Source: Halomonas rhizosphaerae (GTDB lineage: Bacteria > Pseudomonadota > Gammaproteobacteria > Pseudomonadales > Halomonadaceae). From it: a stretch of DNA of 64,000 nt. Shown here one piece after another: positions 1 through 9,628 of the stretch. The DNA lies in NCBI RefSeq assembly GCF_030010555.1, contig NZ_JASCQP010000045.1:85802-149801 (forward strand), given 5' to 3'. The notes beneath the pieces were generated by a model that was not told the origin of the DNA, searched no databases, and worked only from the letters and a program-made list of their open reading frames with translations. Every line of letters begins with the position of its first letter. Positions within the stretch are counted from its first letter, which is position 1. A program made the position numbers and the translations under genes.

Positions 1-81
1 ACGGTCCTCCTCCACCATCAGGAAGCGCCCGGCCCGCTCCACCACGGTGGCCACGCTGATATAGGGCTGCCAGCGGCTCAT
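1..81 (-). CDS. nudJ: NUDIX hydrolase, NudJ-like (N-terminal fragment, cut by window edge)
   Basis: Only the first 27 codons lie in the window. They read MSRWQPYISVATVVERAGRF and then LMVEEDR, the usual first strand of NudJ-type NUDIX pyrophosphatases, which hydrolyse nucleoside di/triphosphates and thiamine pyrophosphate. The NUDIX box itself is outside the window, so the family call rests on the N-terminus and the neighbourhood. The ATG overlaps the rluE stop codon (ATGA), so the two genes are probably translationally coupled. In Escherichia coli nudJ also follows rluE next to icd. Confidence 0.75.
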   Translation of the reverse strand, partial: MSRWQPYISVATVVERAGRFLMVEEDR

Positions 82-689
82 CGTCGGCCTCCTGTTGCTC
101 GGCCCCGACGAGCGCCTGCCGGCGGCCTGCGCGGGGCGTGAAGGGTCTCCCGTCGCCACTGCCCGGGGGCCAGGCCGTCGAGGCGCCAGGGGCCGATGGC
201 CACCCGGACCAGCCTCAGGGTGGGATGGCCGACATGGGCGGTCATGCGGCGGACCTGGCGATTGCGGCCCTCGGTGATCGTCAGCTCCAGCCAGGTGGTG
301 CGCGGGTGGCGTCGCGTGTCCAGGGGCGGGTCGCGTTCGGGCAGCCCGCTCTCGGCCAGGCGCCGCACCTTCGCGGGCCGGGTCCTGCCGTCCTTGAGCA
401 TGACGCCGTCGCGCAGTGCCTGCAGGGCGGCCTCGTCGGGCTCACCCTCTACCTGCACGCGGTAGGACTTGGGCTGCTTGTGGCGGGGGTCGCTGATGCG
501 ATGGATCAGCTCGCCGTCGTCGCTGAGCAGCAGCAGCCCCTCGGACTCATGGTCGAGTCGACCCGCCGGGTAGATGCCGGGCACATCGATGACCTCGGCC
601 AGGGTCGCGCGGCGCTCCGATTCGTCGACACGACGGTCGGTGAACTGGGAGAGCATGCGGTAGGGCTTGTGCAGCAGGTAAAGGTTCAT
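78..689 (-). CDS. rluE: 23S rRNA pseudouridine synthase RluE
   Basis: Pseudouridine synthase of the RsuA/RluB/E/F family. RluE isomerises a single uridine (E. coli U2457) in 23S rRNA. The 203-residue protein starts MNLYLLHKPYRMLSQF and lacks an N-terminal S4 domain, as expected for RluE rather than RluB or RsuA. The catalytic motif GRLDHESEGLLLLS is at residues 43-56 with Asp46 as the nucleophile. The C-terminal motif EGRNRQVRRM is intact. A basic tail rich in Arg, Pro and Gly follows the catalytic domain and may be a lineage-specific RNA-binding extension. It is followed by nudJ with a 4-base overlap and lies downstream of the monomeric icd on the same strand, separated by two hairpins. Confidence 0.9.
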   Translation of the reverse strand: MNLYLLHKPYRMLSQFTDRRVDESERRATLAEVIDVPGIYPAGRLDHESEGLLLLSDDGELIHRISDPRHKQPKSYRVQVEGEPDEAALQALRDGVMLKDGRTRPAKVRRLAESGLPERDPPLDTRRHPRTTWLELTITEGRNRQVRRMTAHVGHPTLRLVRVAIGPWRLDGLAPGQWRRETLHAPRRPPAGARRGRATGGRR

Positions 690-749
690 CGTGTCCTTCC
701 ACTATACCGAGTACCTGACGTCAATCAACGCCCGATGCCATAACGCAAC

Positions 750-804
750 GGCTCCCTCCGCCAAGGGCGGACGGGAGCCGGAAGGGCCGCCCGAAGAGGG
801 CGGC
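750..804 (-). terminator. Tandem hairpins downstream of monomeric icd
   Basis: Two adjacent inverted repeats lie between the icd stop and rluE. One is a 7-bp stem (GCCGCCC/GGGCGGC) at 786-804. The other is a longer stem at 750-779 built on GGCTCCC and GGGAGCC. Neither is followed by a clear T-run on the minus strand, so termination or mRNA-end protection is inferred from structure and position only. Confidence 0.45.
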
Positions 805-824
805 AGGTCGCCTCGGGCGATACG

Positions 825-3062
825 TCAGTCCTGGGCGACCAGGGCCAGGGCGTCGTTCAGGGTCTTGCTGGGACGCATGACGGCACGGGCCAGCTCAGGG
901 TCTGCATGGTAGTACCCCCCGATGTCCACCGGGTGCCCCTGCACACCGTTCAGCTCCTCGAGAATGATCGCCTCGTTGGCCGTCAGCGTCTCGGCCAGGC
1001 GGGTGAAGAGTCGCTTGAGTTCGGTATCCTCGTCCTGGGCGGCCAGCGCCTGGGCCCAATAGAGGGCGAGGTAGAAGTGGCTGCCGCGGTTGTCCAGCTC
1101 TCCCGCCTTGCGGGAGGGCGATCTGTTGTGCTCGAGGAACTCACCGGTGGCCTTGTCCAGCGCCTCGGCCAGCAGGGTCGCGCGGGCGTTGCCGAACCGC
1201 TTGGCGAGATGCTCCAGGGAGGCTCCCATGGCGAGGAACTCGCCGAGGCTGTCCCAGCGCAGGTGGTTCTCCTCGAGGAGCTGCTGGACGTGCTTGGGGG
1301 CTGAGCCGCCGGCCCCGGTCTCGAACATGCCGCCACCGGCCATCAGGGGCACGATGGAGAGCATCTTGGCGCTGGTGCCCAGCTCCAGGATCGGAAACAG
1401 GTCGGTGAGGTAGTCGCGCAGGATGTTGCCGGTCACCGAGATGGTGTCGAGGCCGCGGACCACGCGCTCGAGGGTGTAGCGCATCGCCCGGACCTGGGAC
1501 ATGATCTGGATGTCGAGCCCGTCGGTGTCGTGCTCCTCGAGGTAGGCCCTGACCTTCTTGATCAGTTCGTTCTCGTGCGGGCGGTAGGGGTCGAGCCAGA
1601 ACACGGCCGGCATGCCGGAGTCGCGGCAGCGCTCCACCGCCAGCTTCACCCAGTCGCGGATCGGCGCATCCTTGACCTGGCACATCCGCCAGATATCGCC
1701 CTCCTCGACGGTCTGGGAGAGCAGCACCTCGCCGGTCTCCAGGTCGGTGATGTTGGCGACACCGTCCTCCGGGGCCTCGAAGGTCTTGTCGTGGGAGCCA
1801 TACTCCTCGGCCTTCTGGGCCATCAGGCCGACGTTGGGCACGGTGCCCATGGTGGCCGGGTCGAAGGCACCATTCCATTTGCAGAAGTTGATCATCTCCT
1901 GGTAAATGCGCGCGAAGGTCGACTCCGGCATCACCGCCTTGACGTCCTTGAGGCGGCCGTCGGCGCCGTACATCTTGCCGCCGGCACGAATCATGGCGGG
2001 CATCGAGGCGTCCACGATCACATCGCTGGGCGAGTGAAAGTTGGTGATGCCGCGCGCCGAGTCCACCATGGCCAGTTCCGGCCGCTGGTCGTGGCAGGCG
2101 TGCAGGTCGCGGATGACCTCCTCGCGCTGGGTCTCGGGCAGCGTGTCGATCTTCTCGTACAGGTTCGCCATGCCGTTGTTGACGTCGACGCCCAACTCAT
2201 CGAACAGCGCGCCGTGCTTCTCGAAGGCGTCCTTGTAGAAGATCTTCACGCAGTGGCCGAACACGATGGGGTGCGAGACCTTCATCATGGTCGCCTTGAC
2301 GTGCAGGGAGAACATCACGCCGGTCTTGCGCGCATCCTCGATTTCCCGCTCGTAGAACTCGAGCAGTGCCTTCTTGCTCATGAACATGCTGTCGATGACC
2401 TCGCCTTCCTGCAGCGAGATATCGGGCTTGAGCACGTGTGCCTGGCCGCTCTTGGTGATCAGTTCCATCTTCACCTTGCGGGCGCGATCCAGGGTCATCG
2501 ACTTCTCGCCGTGGTAGAAGTCGCCGCCGTGCATGTGAGAGACGTGGCTGCGCGAGGCCTGGCTCCACTCGCCCATGTGATGCGGGTACTTTCGGGCATA
2601 GGCCTTGACGGCCTTGGGCGCACGGCGGTCGGAGTTCCCTTCACGCAGCACCGGGTTGACGGCACTCCCCCTGACCTTGTCGTAGCGGGCCCGGATGTCC
2701 GTCTCTTCGTCGCTCTTTGGCTCGTACGGGTAGTCCGGCAGGGGATAGCCCTGTCCCTGCAGTTCCTTTATGGCCTCATGAAGCTGCGGCATGGAAGCGC
2801 TGATGTTGGGCAGCTTGATGATGTTGGCTTCCGGCGTCTTGGCCAAGGCGCCCAGTTCGGCCAGGTGATCCTCGACACGCTGGTCCTTTGCCAGGTAGTC
2901 GGGAAACTGCGAGAGAATCCGTGCCGCCAGGGAGATGTCGCGAGTTTCCACGTCGATACCGGCAGCATCGGTGAAGGCGTCGATGATCGGTAACAGCGAG
3001 TGGGTCGCCAGCGCAGGCGCCTCGTCGGTAAAGGTGTAGATAATCTTCGGCGTGTGGGGCAT
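825..3062 (-). CDS. icd2: NADP-dependent isocitrate dehydrogenase, monomeric type
   Basis: Converts isocitrate to 2-oxoglutarate and CO2 with NADP+ in the TCA cycle. The 745-residue length and the start [20 protein letters not shown] are diagnostic of the monomeric (about 740 aa) IDH family, which is unrelated in length to the dimeric enzyme. Family landmarks include [53 protein letters not shown] and NPYR-like [17 protein letters not shown]. It is transcribed divergently from the dimeric icd, with about 177 bases between the two starts. The gene symbol is by analogy; Pseudomonas databases use idh. Confidence 0.95.
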   Translation of the reverse strand: MPHTPKIIYTFTDEAPALATHSLLPIIDAFTDAAGIDVETRDISLAARILSQFPDYLAKDQRVEDHLAELGALAKTPEANIIKLPNISASMPQLHEAIKELQGQGYPLPDYPYEPKSDEETDIRARYDKVRGSAVNPVLREGNSDRRAPKAVKAYARKYPHHMGEWSQASRSHVSHMHGGDFYHGEKSMTLDRARKVKMELITKSGQAHVLKPDISLQEGEVIDSMFMSKKALLEFYEREIEDARKTGVMFSLHVKATMMKVSHPIVFGHCVKIFYKDAFEKHGALFDELGVDVNNGMANLYEKIDTLPETQREEVIRDLHACHDQRPELAMVDSARGITNFHSPSDVIVDASMPAMIRAGGKMYGADGRLKDVKAVMPESTFARIYQEMINFCKWNGAFDPATMGTVPNVGLMAQKAEEYGSHDKTFEAPEDGVANITDLETGEVLLSQTVEEGDIWRMCQVKDAPIRDWVKLAVERCRDSGMPAVFWLDPYRPHENELIKKVRAYLEEHDTDGLDIQIMSQVRAMRYTLERVVRGLDTISVTGNILRDYLTDLFPILELGTSAKMLSIVPLMAGGGMFETGAGGSAPKHVQQLLEENHLRWDSLGEFLAMGASLEHLAKRFGNARATLLAEALDKATGEFLEHNRSPSRKAGELDNRGSHFYLALYWAQALAAQDEDTELKRLFTRLAETLTANEAIILEELNGVQGHPVDIGGYYHADPELARAVMRPSKTLNDALALVAQD

Positions 3063-3149
3063 GGGGCGTGGATCTCTCTGGTCACTGCGGTGGCATGGAA
3101 GGGGGTGCCATGCGCGGGCGCCCCGGCGGATGTGATAAGCCTATCAAGA

Positions 3150-3159
3150 TTGTCGACAA
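3150..3159. promoter_or_regulatory. Palindrome between divergent icd genes, possible operator
   Basis: TTGTCGACAA is a perfect 10-bp palindrome in the control region shared by the two isocitrate dehydrogenase genes. A TACACT element at 3197-3202 could be the -10 box of the dimeric gene. The palindrome lies in the 5' part of the shared region, where a regulator could affect both directions. No cognate regulator gene is adjacent. Functional assignment is inference. Confidence 0.35.
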
Positions 3160-3239
3160 GTGTCCCGCGCAGCTTACCCCCGCTGGGGGGGAGTGGTACA
3201 CTCCGGGCTCCACTCAATAGACCAAAAGGGGAGTTCGCC

Positions 3240-4496
<1,257 letters not shown>

Positions 4497-4514
4497 GTCG
4501 CGACGCCGGACCCG

Positions 4515-4556
4515 GGGCCCCCGTCCGCCACCCGGCGGATGGGGGCCCTTTGCGTT
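4515..4556 (+). terminator. Rho-independent terminator of icd
   Basis: A 15-bp GC-rich stem (left arm 4515-4529, right arm 4534-4548, one G-U pair, 4-base loop) is followed by TTTGCGTT. It begins 18 bases after the icd stop codon. Confidence 0.85.
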
Positions 4557-4666
4557 AAGGCGTCCTGGTATCGAACCCAGGCGGTGAACCCTGCCGGCGC
4601 GGTGGCGTCCAATCACGGTTGAGATGATGGACGGCCTCCGGCTTGTCGAGATGGATAGTGGCTCTT

Positions 4667-5053
4667 ATGTTCAGTAGAGACGATGAGGTGGCGCGGCGAG
4701 TGACCACGGTGACCCCGGTGGGGGGCATGACACGGCCCCCGGGCCACGAGGAGGACGACGGCGATCTGGCGGTGCAGAATGCCGACCCGAAGGTGGCGCG
4801 TCCCCCCCTGTACAAGGTGGTGCTGCACAACGATGACTTCACTCCCATGGAGTTCGTGGTCGAGGTGCTGCAGACCTTCTTCCACATGGACAGCGAGACC
4901 GCGGTGCAGGTGATGCTGACCGTGCACACCCGGGGAAAGGCCACCTGTGGCGTCTTCACCCGCGACATCGCGGAAACCAAAAGCCATCAGGTCAATCAAT
5001 ATGCAAGAGAGTGTCAGCATCCGCTGCTGTGCGACATCGAGGCGGCTGACTGA
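4667..5053 (+). CDS. clpS: ATP-dependent Clp protease adaptor ClpS
   Basis: Binds the N-domain of ClpA and delivers substrates bearing N-degrons (N-terminal Leu, Phe, Tyr, Trp). From the ATG at 4667 the protein has 128 residues. The core is [19 protein letters not shown], then [20 protein letters not shown] and [11 protein letters not shown]. The HNDD and TPMEFV residues form the N-end-binding pocket and the VH...G segment contacts ClpA. A variable N-terminal extension of about 40 residues precedes the core, as usual. An in-frame TTG at 4643 gives a version 8 residues longer; ATG is preferred. clpA follows after 137 bases on the same strand. Confidence 0.95.
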   Translation: MFSRDDEVARRVTTVTPVGGMTRPPGHEEDDGDLAVQNADPKVARPPLYKVVLHNDDFTPMEFVVEVLQTFFHMDSETAVQVMLTVHTRGKATCGVFTRDIAETKSHQVNQYARECQHPLLCDIEAAD

Positions 5054-5190
5054 GCGGCATGGTCGAAGAGGGACAGTGACGGTCCTGCGTTGAAGGGAGA
5101 CTTGCAACGGCACCGTTTGTACCCGATGTTGATGATGCCGGACCATGAATGATCCGACACGAAGCCCTGGGCGGCGAGAAGGGGACTGCC

Positions 5191-7467
5191 ATGCTGAGTA
5201 AAGAACTTGAACTGACCCTGAACACGGCCTTCACCGTGGCCCGCTCCAAGCGCCACGAGTTCATGACCGTGGAGCACCTGCTGCTGGCGCTGCTCGACAA
5301 CGCCTCGGCGGCGGACGTGCTGCGTGCCTGCGGGGCCAACCTCGACAAGCTGCGGTCCGACCTGCAGGATTTCATCAATTCCACCACGCCGCTGATCCCC
5401 GAGGACCAGTCGGACCGGGAGACGCAGCCGACCCTGGGCTTCCAGCGCGTGCTCCAGCGTGCCGTCTTCCATGTCCAGTCCTCCGGCAAGAGCGAGGTCA
5501 CCGGCGCCAACGTGCTGGTGGCGATCTTCTCCGAGCAGGAGAGCCAGGCGGTCTACTTCCTCAAGCAGCAGAACGTCGCGCGGGTCGATGCCGTCAACTA
5601 CATCGCCCATGGTATCTCCAAGGTGGCCGGTCATGGCCAGAGCCAGTCGTCTCCCTCGCCGGAGGCCGAGGAGGCCGAGGAGGGCGGCGCCGAGACCGGC
5701 TCCAACCCGCTTACCAGCTATGCCACCAACCTCAACGAGCAGGCGCGGCTGGGCAAGATCGATCCGCTGATCGGCCGCGACCACGAGCTCGAGCGGGTGG
5801 TGCAGATCCTGGCCCGCCGGCGCAAGAACAACCCGCTGCTGGTCGGCGAGGCCGGCGTGGGCAAGACCGCCATCGCCGAGGGACTGGCCAAGCGCGTCGT
5901 CGAGGAGGACGTGCCCGACGTCATCAGCGATGCGGTGGTCTACTCCCTGGACATGGGTGCCCTGCTGGCCGGCACCAAGTATCGCGGCGACTTCGAGAAG
6001 CGGCTCAAGAACCTACTGGCCGAACTGCGCAAGCAGCCCAATGCGGTCCTCTTTATCGATGAGATTCACACCGTGATCGGCGCCGGCGCTGCCTCCGGGG
6101 GAGTGATGGACGCCTCCAACCTGCTCAAGCCGCTGCTCTCCTCGGGAGAGCTGCGCTGCATCGGCTCCACCACCTTCCAGGAGTACCGCGGCATCTTCGA
6201 GAAGGATCGCGCCCTGGCGCGCCGTTTCCAGAAGGTCGATGTCATGGCGCCCTCGGTGGAGGACACCACCCGCATCCTCAAGGGACTGCGCTCGCGCTTC
6301 GAGGAGCACCACCAGCTGAAGTACACCGATGCGGCCCTGGAGAGTGCCGCCCGGCTGTCGGACCGCTACATCAACGATCGCCACCTGCCCGACAAGGCCA
6401 TCGACGTGATCGACGAGGCCGGCGCCCACCAGCGGTTACTGCCGCCGGAGGTGCGCGTGGACACCATCGACGTTGACCAGGTCGAGGCGGTGGTGGCCTC
6501 CATCGCGCGGATCCCGCCGAAGAGCGTCTCCAGCTCCGACCGAAAGCTGCTGGCCAACATCGATCGCGACCTGAAGATGCTGGTGTTCGGCCAGGACGAG
6601 GCGATCGACAGCCTTGCCGCGGCGATCAAGCTGTCGCGGGCCGGCCTCAAGTCGCCGGACAAGCCAGTGGGCAGCTTCCTGTTCGCCGGCCCGACCGGGG
6701 TGGGCAAGACCGAGGTGGCTCGGCAGCTGTCCCATATCATGGGCATCGAGCTGGTGCGTTTCGACATGTCGGAGTACATGGAGCGCCACACCGTGTCGCG
6801 GCTGATCGGCGCGCCTCCCGGCTACGTCGGCTATGACCAGGGAGGCCTGCTGACCGAGGCGATCACCAAGCAGCCCCATTGCGTGCTGCTGCTCGACGAG
6901 ATCGAGAAGGCGCATCCCGAGGTCTTCAACCTGCTGCTGCAGGTCATGGACCACGGCCGCCTGACCGACAACAACGGCCGCGAGGCGGACTTCCGTCACG
7001 TGATCCTGATCATGACCTCCAACGCCGGGGTCGAGCAGGCCACGCGGCGCTCCATCGGCTTCCAGACCCAGGACCACTCCACGGACGCCATGGAGGTGAT
7101 TCGCAAGACCTTCTCGCCGGAGTTCCGCAACCGCCTGGACGGCATCATCCAGTTCCATTCCCTGCCCACCTCGGTGGTGCGTAACGTGGTGGATAAGTTC
7201 CTGGTCGAGCTCCAGGCGCAGCTCGACGAGAAGCGGGTCCAGCTCGACGTGGACGAGGCCGCCCGGGACTGGCTTGCCGAGAAGGGCTACGACCCCGACA
7301 TGGGGGCACGCCCGATGGCTCGCCTGATCCAGGAGAAGCTCAAGAAGCCGCTGGCCGAGCTGATCCTGTTTGGCGAGCTGGCCGAGCACGGCGGGGTGGT
7401 GCACGTCAGCGTGGAAGATGGCGAGCTCCACCTATCCACGGAGTCGGAACTGGCCGACGCCCCTTGA
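5191..7467 (+). CDS. clpA: ATP-dependent Clp protease ATP-binding subunit ClpA
   Basis: AAA+ unfoldase that feeds substrates into ClpP. The start [14 protein letters not shown] follows a GAGAAGGGG ribosome-binding site, giving 758 residues, the normal ClpA length. The N-domain covers about residues 1-140 (ClpS docking). The D1 Walker A is [13 protein letters not shown] near residue 219 with Walker [10 protein letters not shown]. The D2 Walker A is GPTGVGKTE near residue 500 with Walker [16 protein letters not shown]2 also contains [13 protein letters not shown], the pore-loop region. clpP is not in the window. A terminator hairpin follows. Confidence 0.97.
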   Translation: MLSKELELTLNTAFTVARSKRHEFMTVEHLLLALLDNASAADVLRACGANLDKLRSDLQDFINSTTPLIPEDQSDRETQPTLGFQRVLQRAVFHVQSSGKSEVTGANVLVAIFSEQESQAVYFLKQQNVARVDAVNYIAHGISKVAGHGQSQSSPSPEAEEAEEGGAETGSNPLTSYATNLNEQARLGKIDPLIGRDHELERVVQILARRRKNNPLLVGEAGVGKTAIAEGLAKRVVEEDVPDVISDAVVYSLDMGALLAGTKYRGDFEKRLKNLLAELRKQPNAVLFIDEIHTVIGAGAASGGVMDASNLLKPLLSSGELRCIGSTTFQEYRGIFEKDRALARRFQKVDVMAPSVEDTTRILKGLRSRFEEHHQLKYTDAALESAARLSDRYINDRHLPDKAIDVIDEAGAHQRLLPPEVRVDTIDVDQVEAVVASIARIPPKSVSSSDRKLLANIDRDLKMLVFGQDEAIDSLAAAIKLSRAGLKSPDKPVGSFLFAGPTGVGKTEVARQLSHIMGIELVRFDMSEYMERHTVSRLIGAPPGYVGYDQGGLLTEAITKQPHCVLLLDEIEKAHPEVFNLLLQVMDHGRLTDNNGREADFRHVILIMTSNAGVEQATRRSIGFQTQDHSTDAMEVIRKTFSPEFRNRLDGIIQFHSLPTSVVRNVVDKFLVELQAQLDEKRVQLDVDEAARDWLAEKGYDPDMGARPMARLIQEKLKKPLAELILFGELAEHGGVVHVSVEDGELHLSTESELADAP

Positions 7468-7495
7468 CGGGGCTCGGGCACCCAGCGTCACACAG

Positions 7496-7526
7496 CGCCC
7501 TGTCTGCGGACGGGGCGTTGTTCGTT
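7496..7526 (+). terminator. Rho-independent terminator of clpA
   Basis: A 9-bp stem CGCCCTGTC / GACGGGGCG (one G-U pair) with a TGCG loop is followed by TTGTTCGTT, 28 bases after the clpA stop codon. Confidence 0.75.
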
Positions 7527-7615
7527 CAGGCCTTGCAGCGGGGGAGGCGGCGGACGCGGGGTGCGGCCGGCGCTCGAGTCTGGGGGCGGGGCGTTGTGGC
7601 GTGCCCGGCCGAGGC

Positions 7616-7834
7616 TCAGCGGGCGCGGTAGACGATGCGGCCCTTGGACAGGTCGTAGGGGGTCAGCTCGACCTTCACCTTGTCGCCGGTGAGGATGCGG
7701 ATGTAGTGCTTGCGCATCTTGCCCGAGATATGGGCGGTAACCACGTGGCCGTTCTCCAGCTCGACGCGGAACATGGTGTTGGGAAGGGTATCGACCACGA
7801 CGCCTTCCATTTCGATATGGTCTTCACGTGCCAT
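7616..7834 (-). CDS. infA: Translation initiation factor IF-1
   Basis: Single OB-fold factor that occupies the ribosomal A site during initiation. It has 72 residues, starts [20 protein letters not shown] and ends [11 protein letters not shown], an almost invariant family pattern. It includes [19 protein letters not shown] in the RNA-binding surface. It is encoded opposite clpA and lies downstream of bpt on the same strand, the standard order in Pseudomonas and Halomonas relatives. A plausible own promoter lies just upstream. Confidence 0.98.
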   Translation of the reverse strand: MAREDHIEMEGVVVDTLPNTMFRVELENGHVVTAHISGKMRKHYIRILTGDKVKVELTPYDLSKGRIVYRAR

Positions 7835-7912
7835 ATAGGCGGTTCCTCGCTGATGATGACGAAAGAAGGCGGCACGGTCTCACGGCCTCGCCGCCCGTGC
7901 CGACAGGATAGC

Positions 7913-7941
7913 GCGATATTGTGCCGCATGCCGCTCGTCAA
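7913..7941 (-). promoter_or_regulatory. Candidate sigma-70 promoter of infA
   Basis: On the minus strand TTGACG (7936-7941) is followed after 17 bases by TATCGC (7913-7918), about 80 bases upstream of the infA start. The -35 box is close to consensus and the -10 box is moderate. Confidence 0.4.
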
Positions 7942-7969
7942 GGCAAAGGAACCTGCCCACCGGTCACTC

Positions 7970-8716
7970 TTACATGGCAATCATGCGTCGCCAGTGGCGG
8001 CCGTCGAGCATCTCCAGCGGTCGGAAGGACTGCTTGTAGTTCATCTTGCGGCACTCACGTATCCAGTAGCCCAGATAGATGTGTGGCAAGCCCTGGTCCC
8101 GGGCCCGCTGGATCAGCGAGAGCACGGCGAAGGTGCCCAGCGAGCGACGCTCCAGTTCCGGCGCGGGATCGAAGAAGGTGTAGATGGCCGAGAGGCCGTG
8201 CTCGAGCTGATCGAAGGCCGAGACGGCCACCAGCCGGCCGTCGAGGCGGAACTCCAGCAGCCGGGCATAGGTCTGGTCGAGGGTCAGGAAGGTACGGTAC
8301 TGCTCGTGACTCGGTGGATACATGTCGCCGTCGGCGTGACGGGTCCGGACGTAGTGGGCATAAAGCGCATAGTGTTCGGCATCGAAGAGGGCGGGGCGCA
8401 CGTGCAGCGTCAGGTCGGCATTGCGGTGGGCCAGCTTGCGCTGGGTGCGATTCGGCGCGAACTCGGCCACCGGGATACGTACCGAGATGCAGGCGTTGCA
8501 GGCATCGCAGTGTGGGCGATAGAGGTGACGGCCGCTGCGGCGGAAGCCGAGCAGGGCCAGGGCATCGTAGACGCCCTGGCCCGGCGACTCCTGAGGGTCG
8601 AGGAACAGGGTGGTCGCCTCGCGGCCTTCCAGGTAGCTGCAGGCATGGGGCACGGTCAGGAAGAAACGCAGGTCCCTGACCGGCTGCCGGGGGGCATTGC
8701 TGCTCAAGGCTGCCAT
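7970..8716 (-). CDS. bpt: Aspartate/glutamate leucyltransferase Bpt (Ate1/Bpt family)
   Basis: Aminoacyl-tRNA-protein transferase that adds leucine from Leu-tRNA to proteins with N-terminal Asp or Glu, turning them into ClpS substrates. It is annotated as arginyltransferase in older entries. The N-terminal cysteine-rich segment PHACSYLEG and then CDACNACISVRIPVAEF are the family hallmarks. FDPAPELERRSLGTFAVLSLI and YLGYWIRECRKMNYKQSFRP belong to the GNAT-like C-terminal domain. The ATG at 8716 gives 248 residues. It follows AGAGGAG with almost no spacing, so the in-frame TTG at 8707 is a real alternative start. aat lies 22 bases upstream on the same strand. Confidence 0.9.
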   Translation of the reverse strand: MAALSSNAPRQPVRDLRFFLTVPHACSYLEGREATTLFLDPQESPGQGVYDALALLGFRRSGRHLYRPHCDACNACISVRIPVAEFAPNRTQRKLAHRNADLTLHVRPALFDAEHYALYAHYVRTRHADGDMYPPSHEQYRTFLTLDQTYARLLEFRLDGRLVAVSAFDQLEHGLSAIYTFFDPAPELERRSLGTFAVLSLIQRARDQGLPHIYLGYWIRECRKMNYKQSFRPLEMLDGRHWRRMIAM

Positions 8717-8738
8717 CTCCTCTGAATCGGTGGCCCGG

Positions 8739-9473
8739 TCATGCAAGGGTGTCGATCGCATCGAAGGACCAGGTCGGTGCCAAGGCGCCGTCGACCGTCT
8801 CCCGGCAGTCACTGCCGGCATCGCCCAGCCACTGTTCAAGATAGCCGATGAACTCGCTCCGGGCGATGTCCCTGGCCCCCAGGCTGGCCAGGTGGCCGGT
8901 GTGCATCTGGCAGTCGATCAGCCGGCCACCCCCGGCGGCCATGGCGCGAGCGAGATGCACCAGTGCCACCTTCGAGGCATCCGCCTGACGGGAGAACATT
9001 GATTCGCCGAAGAACACCGGCCCCATGGCCACCCCGTAGAGGCCGCCCACCAGCTCGCCTGCGCGCCAGACCTCCACCGAACGGGCGGCGCCCAGCCGGT
9101 GCAGGCGCCCATAGGCCGCCCGCATCTCGGCGGTGATCCAGGTGCCGGGCTGGCCGTCGCGGGGGGCCGCGCATGCCGCCACCACCCGTTCGAAGACGGT
9201 GTCGGCGGTGACCCGGAACCCGCCGTTGCGCAGCCGCTTGGTGAGGCTGCGCCGCACCCGAATCTCGTCCGGAAACAACACCATGCGCGGGTCCGGGCTC
9301 CACCACAGGACCGGCTGGTCATTGCTGAACCACGGGAAGATGCCGCGGCGATAGGCGGCCAGCAGCCATTCCGGGGTCAGGGCCCCGCCGGCGGCCAGCA
9401 GGCCGTCGGGGTCGCGCAGGGCAGACGCGACGGGCGGGAAGCCCACGGGGCGGTCAGGGAGCCAGGGGAGCAT
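8739..9473 (-). CDS. aat: Leucyl/phenylalanyl-tRNA-protein transferase Aat
   Basis: Transfers Leu or Phe from tRNA to N-terminal Arg or Lys of proteins, creating primary N-degrons for ClpS/ClpAP. From the ATG at 9473 (GAGGAAGA upstream) the protein has 244 residues, close to the E. coli enzyme. Family motifs are [38 protein letters not shown] and the catalytic-fold segments [12 protein letters not shown] and [16 protein letters not shown]. It is in tandem with bpt and completes the N-degron group with clpS and clpA nearby. Confidence 0.95.
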   Translation of the reverse strand: MLPWLPDRPVGFPPVASALRDPDGLLAAGGALTPEWLLAAYRRGIFPWFSNDQPVLWWSPDPRMVLFPDEIRVRRSLTKRLRNGGFRVTADTVFERVVAACAAPRDGQPGTWITAEMRAAYGRLHRLGAARSVEVWRAGELVGGLYGVAMGPVFFGESMFSRQADASKVALVHLARAMAAGGGRLIDCQMHTGHLASLGARDIARSEFIGYLEQWLGDAGSDCRETVDGALAPTWSFDAIDTLA

Positions 9474-9628
9474 GGGCAGCGTCTTCCTCGTTGACGACCC
9501 GCCCAGTCTGCCGTGCGGCGGGGTGGGGCTCAAGGCATGCAGGCCCCTGTGATGGTGAGCACTTGCTCGGTATGATTGAGCTCAGTGAAATCCAGAAGAC
9601 GCCATGTTGGCGCAAGGGGGATGGCCGC

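Noticed and set aside
3000..3239. Upstream extension of the dimeric isocitrate dehydrogenase frame
   Set aside because: It covers the divergent promoter region, has no family similarity, and a strong ribosome-binding site precedes the ATG at 3240.
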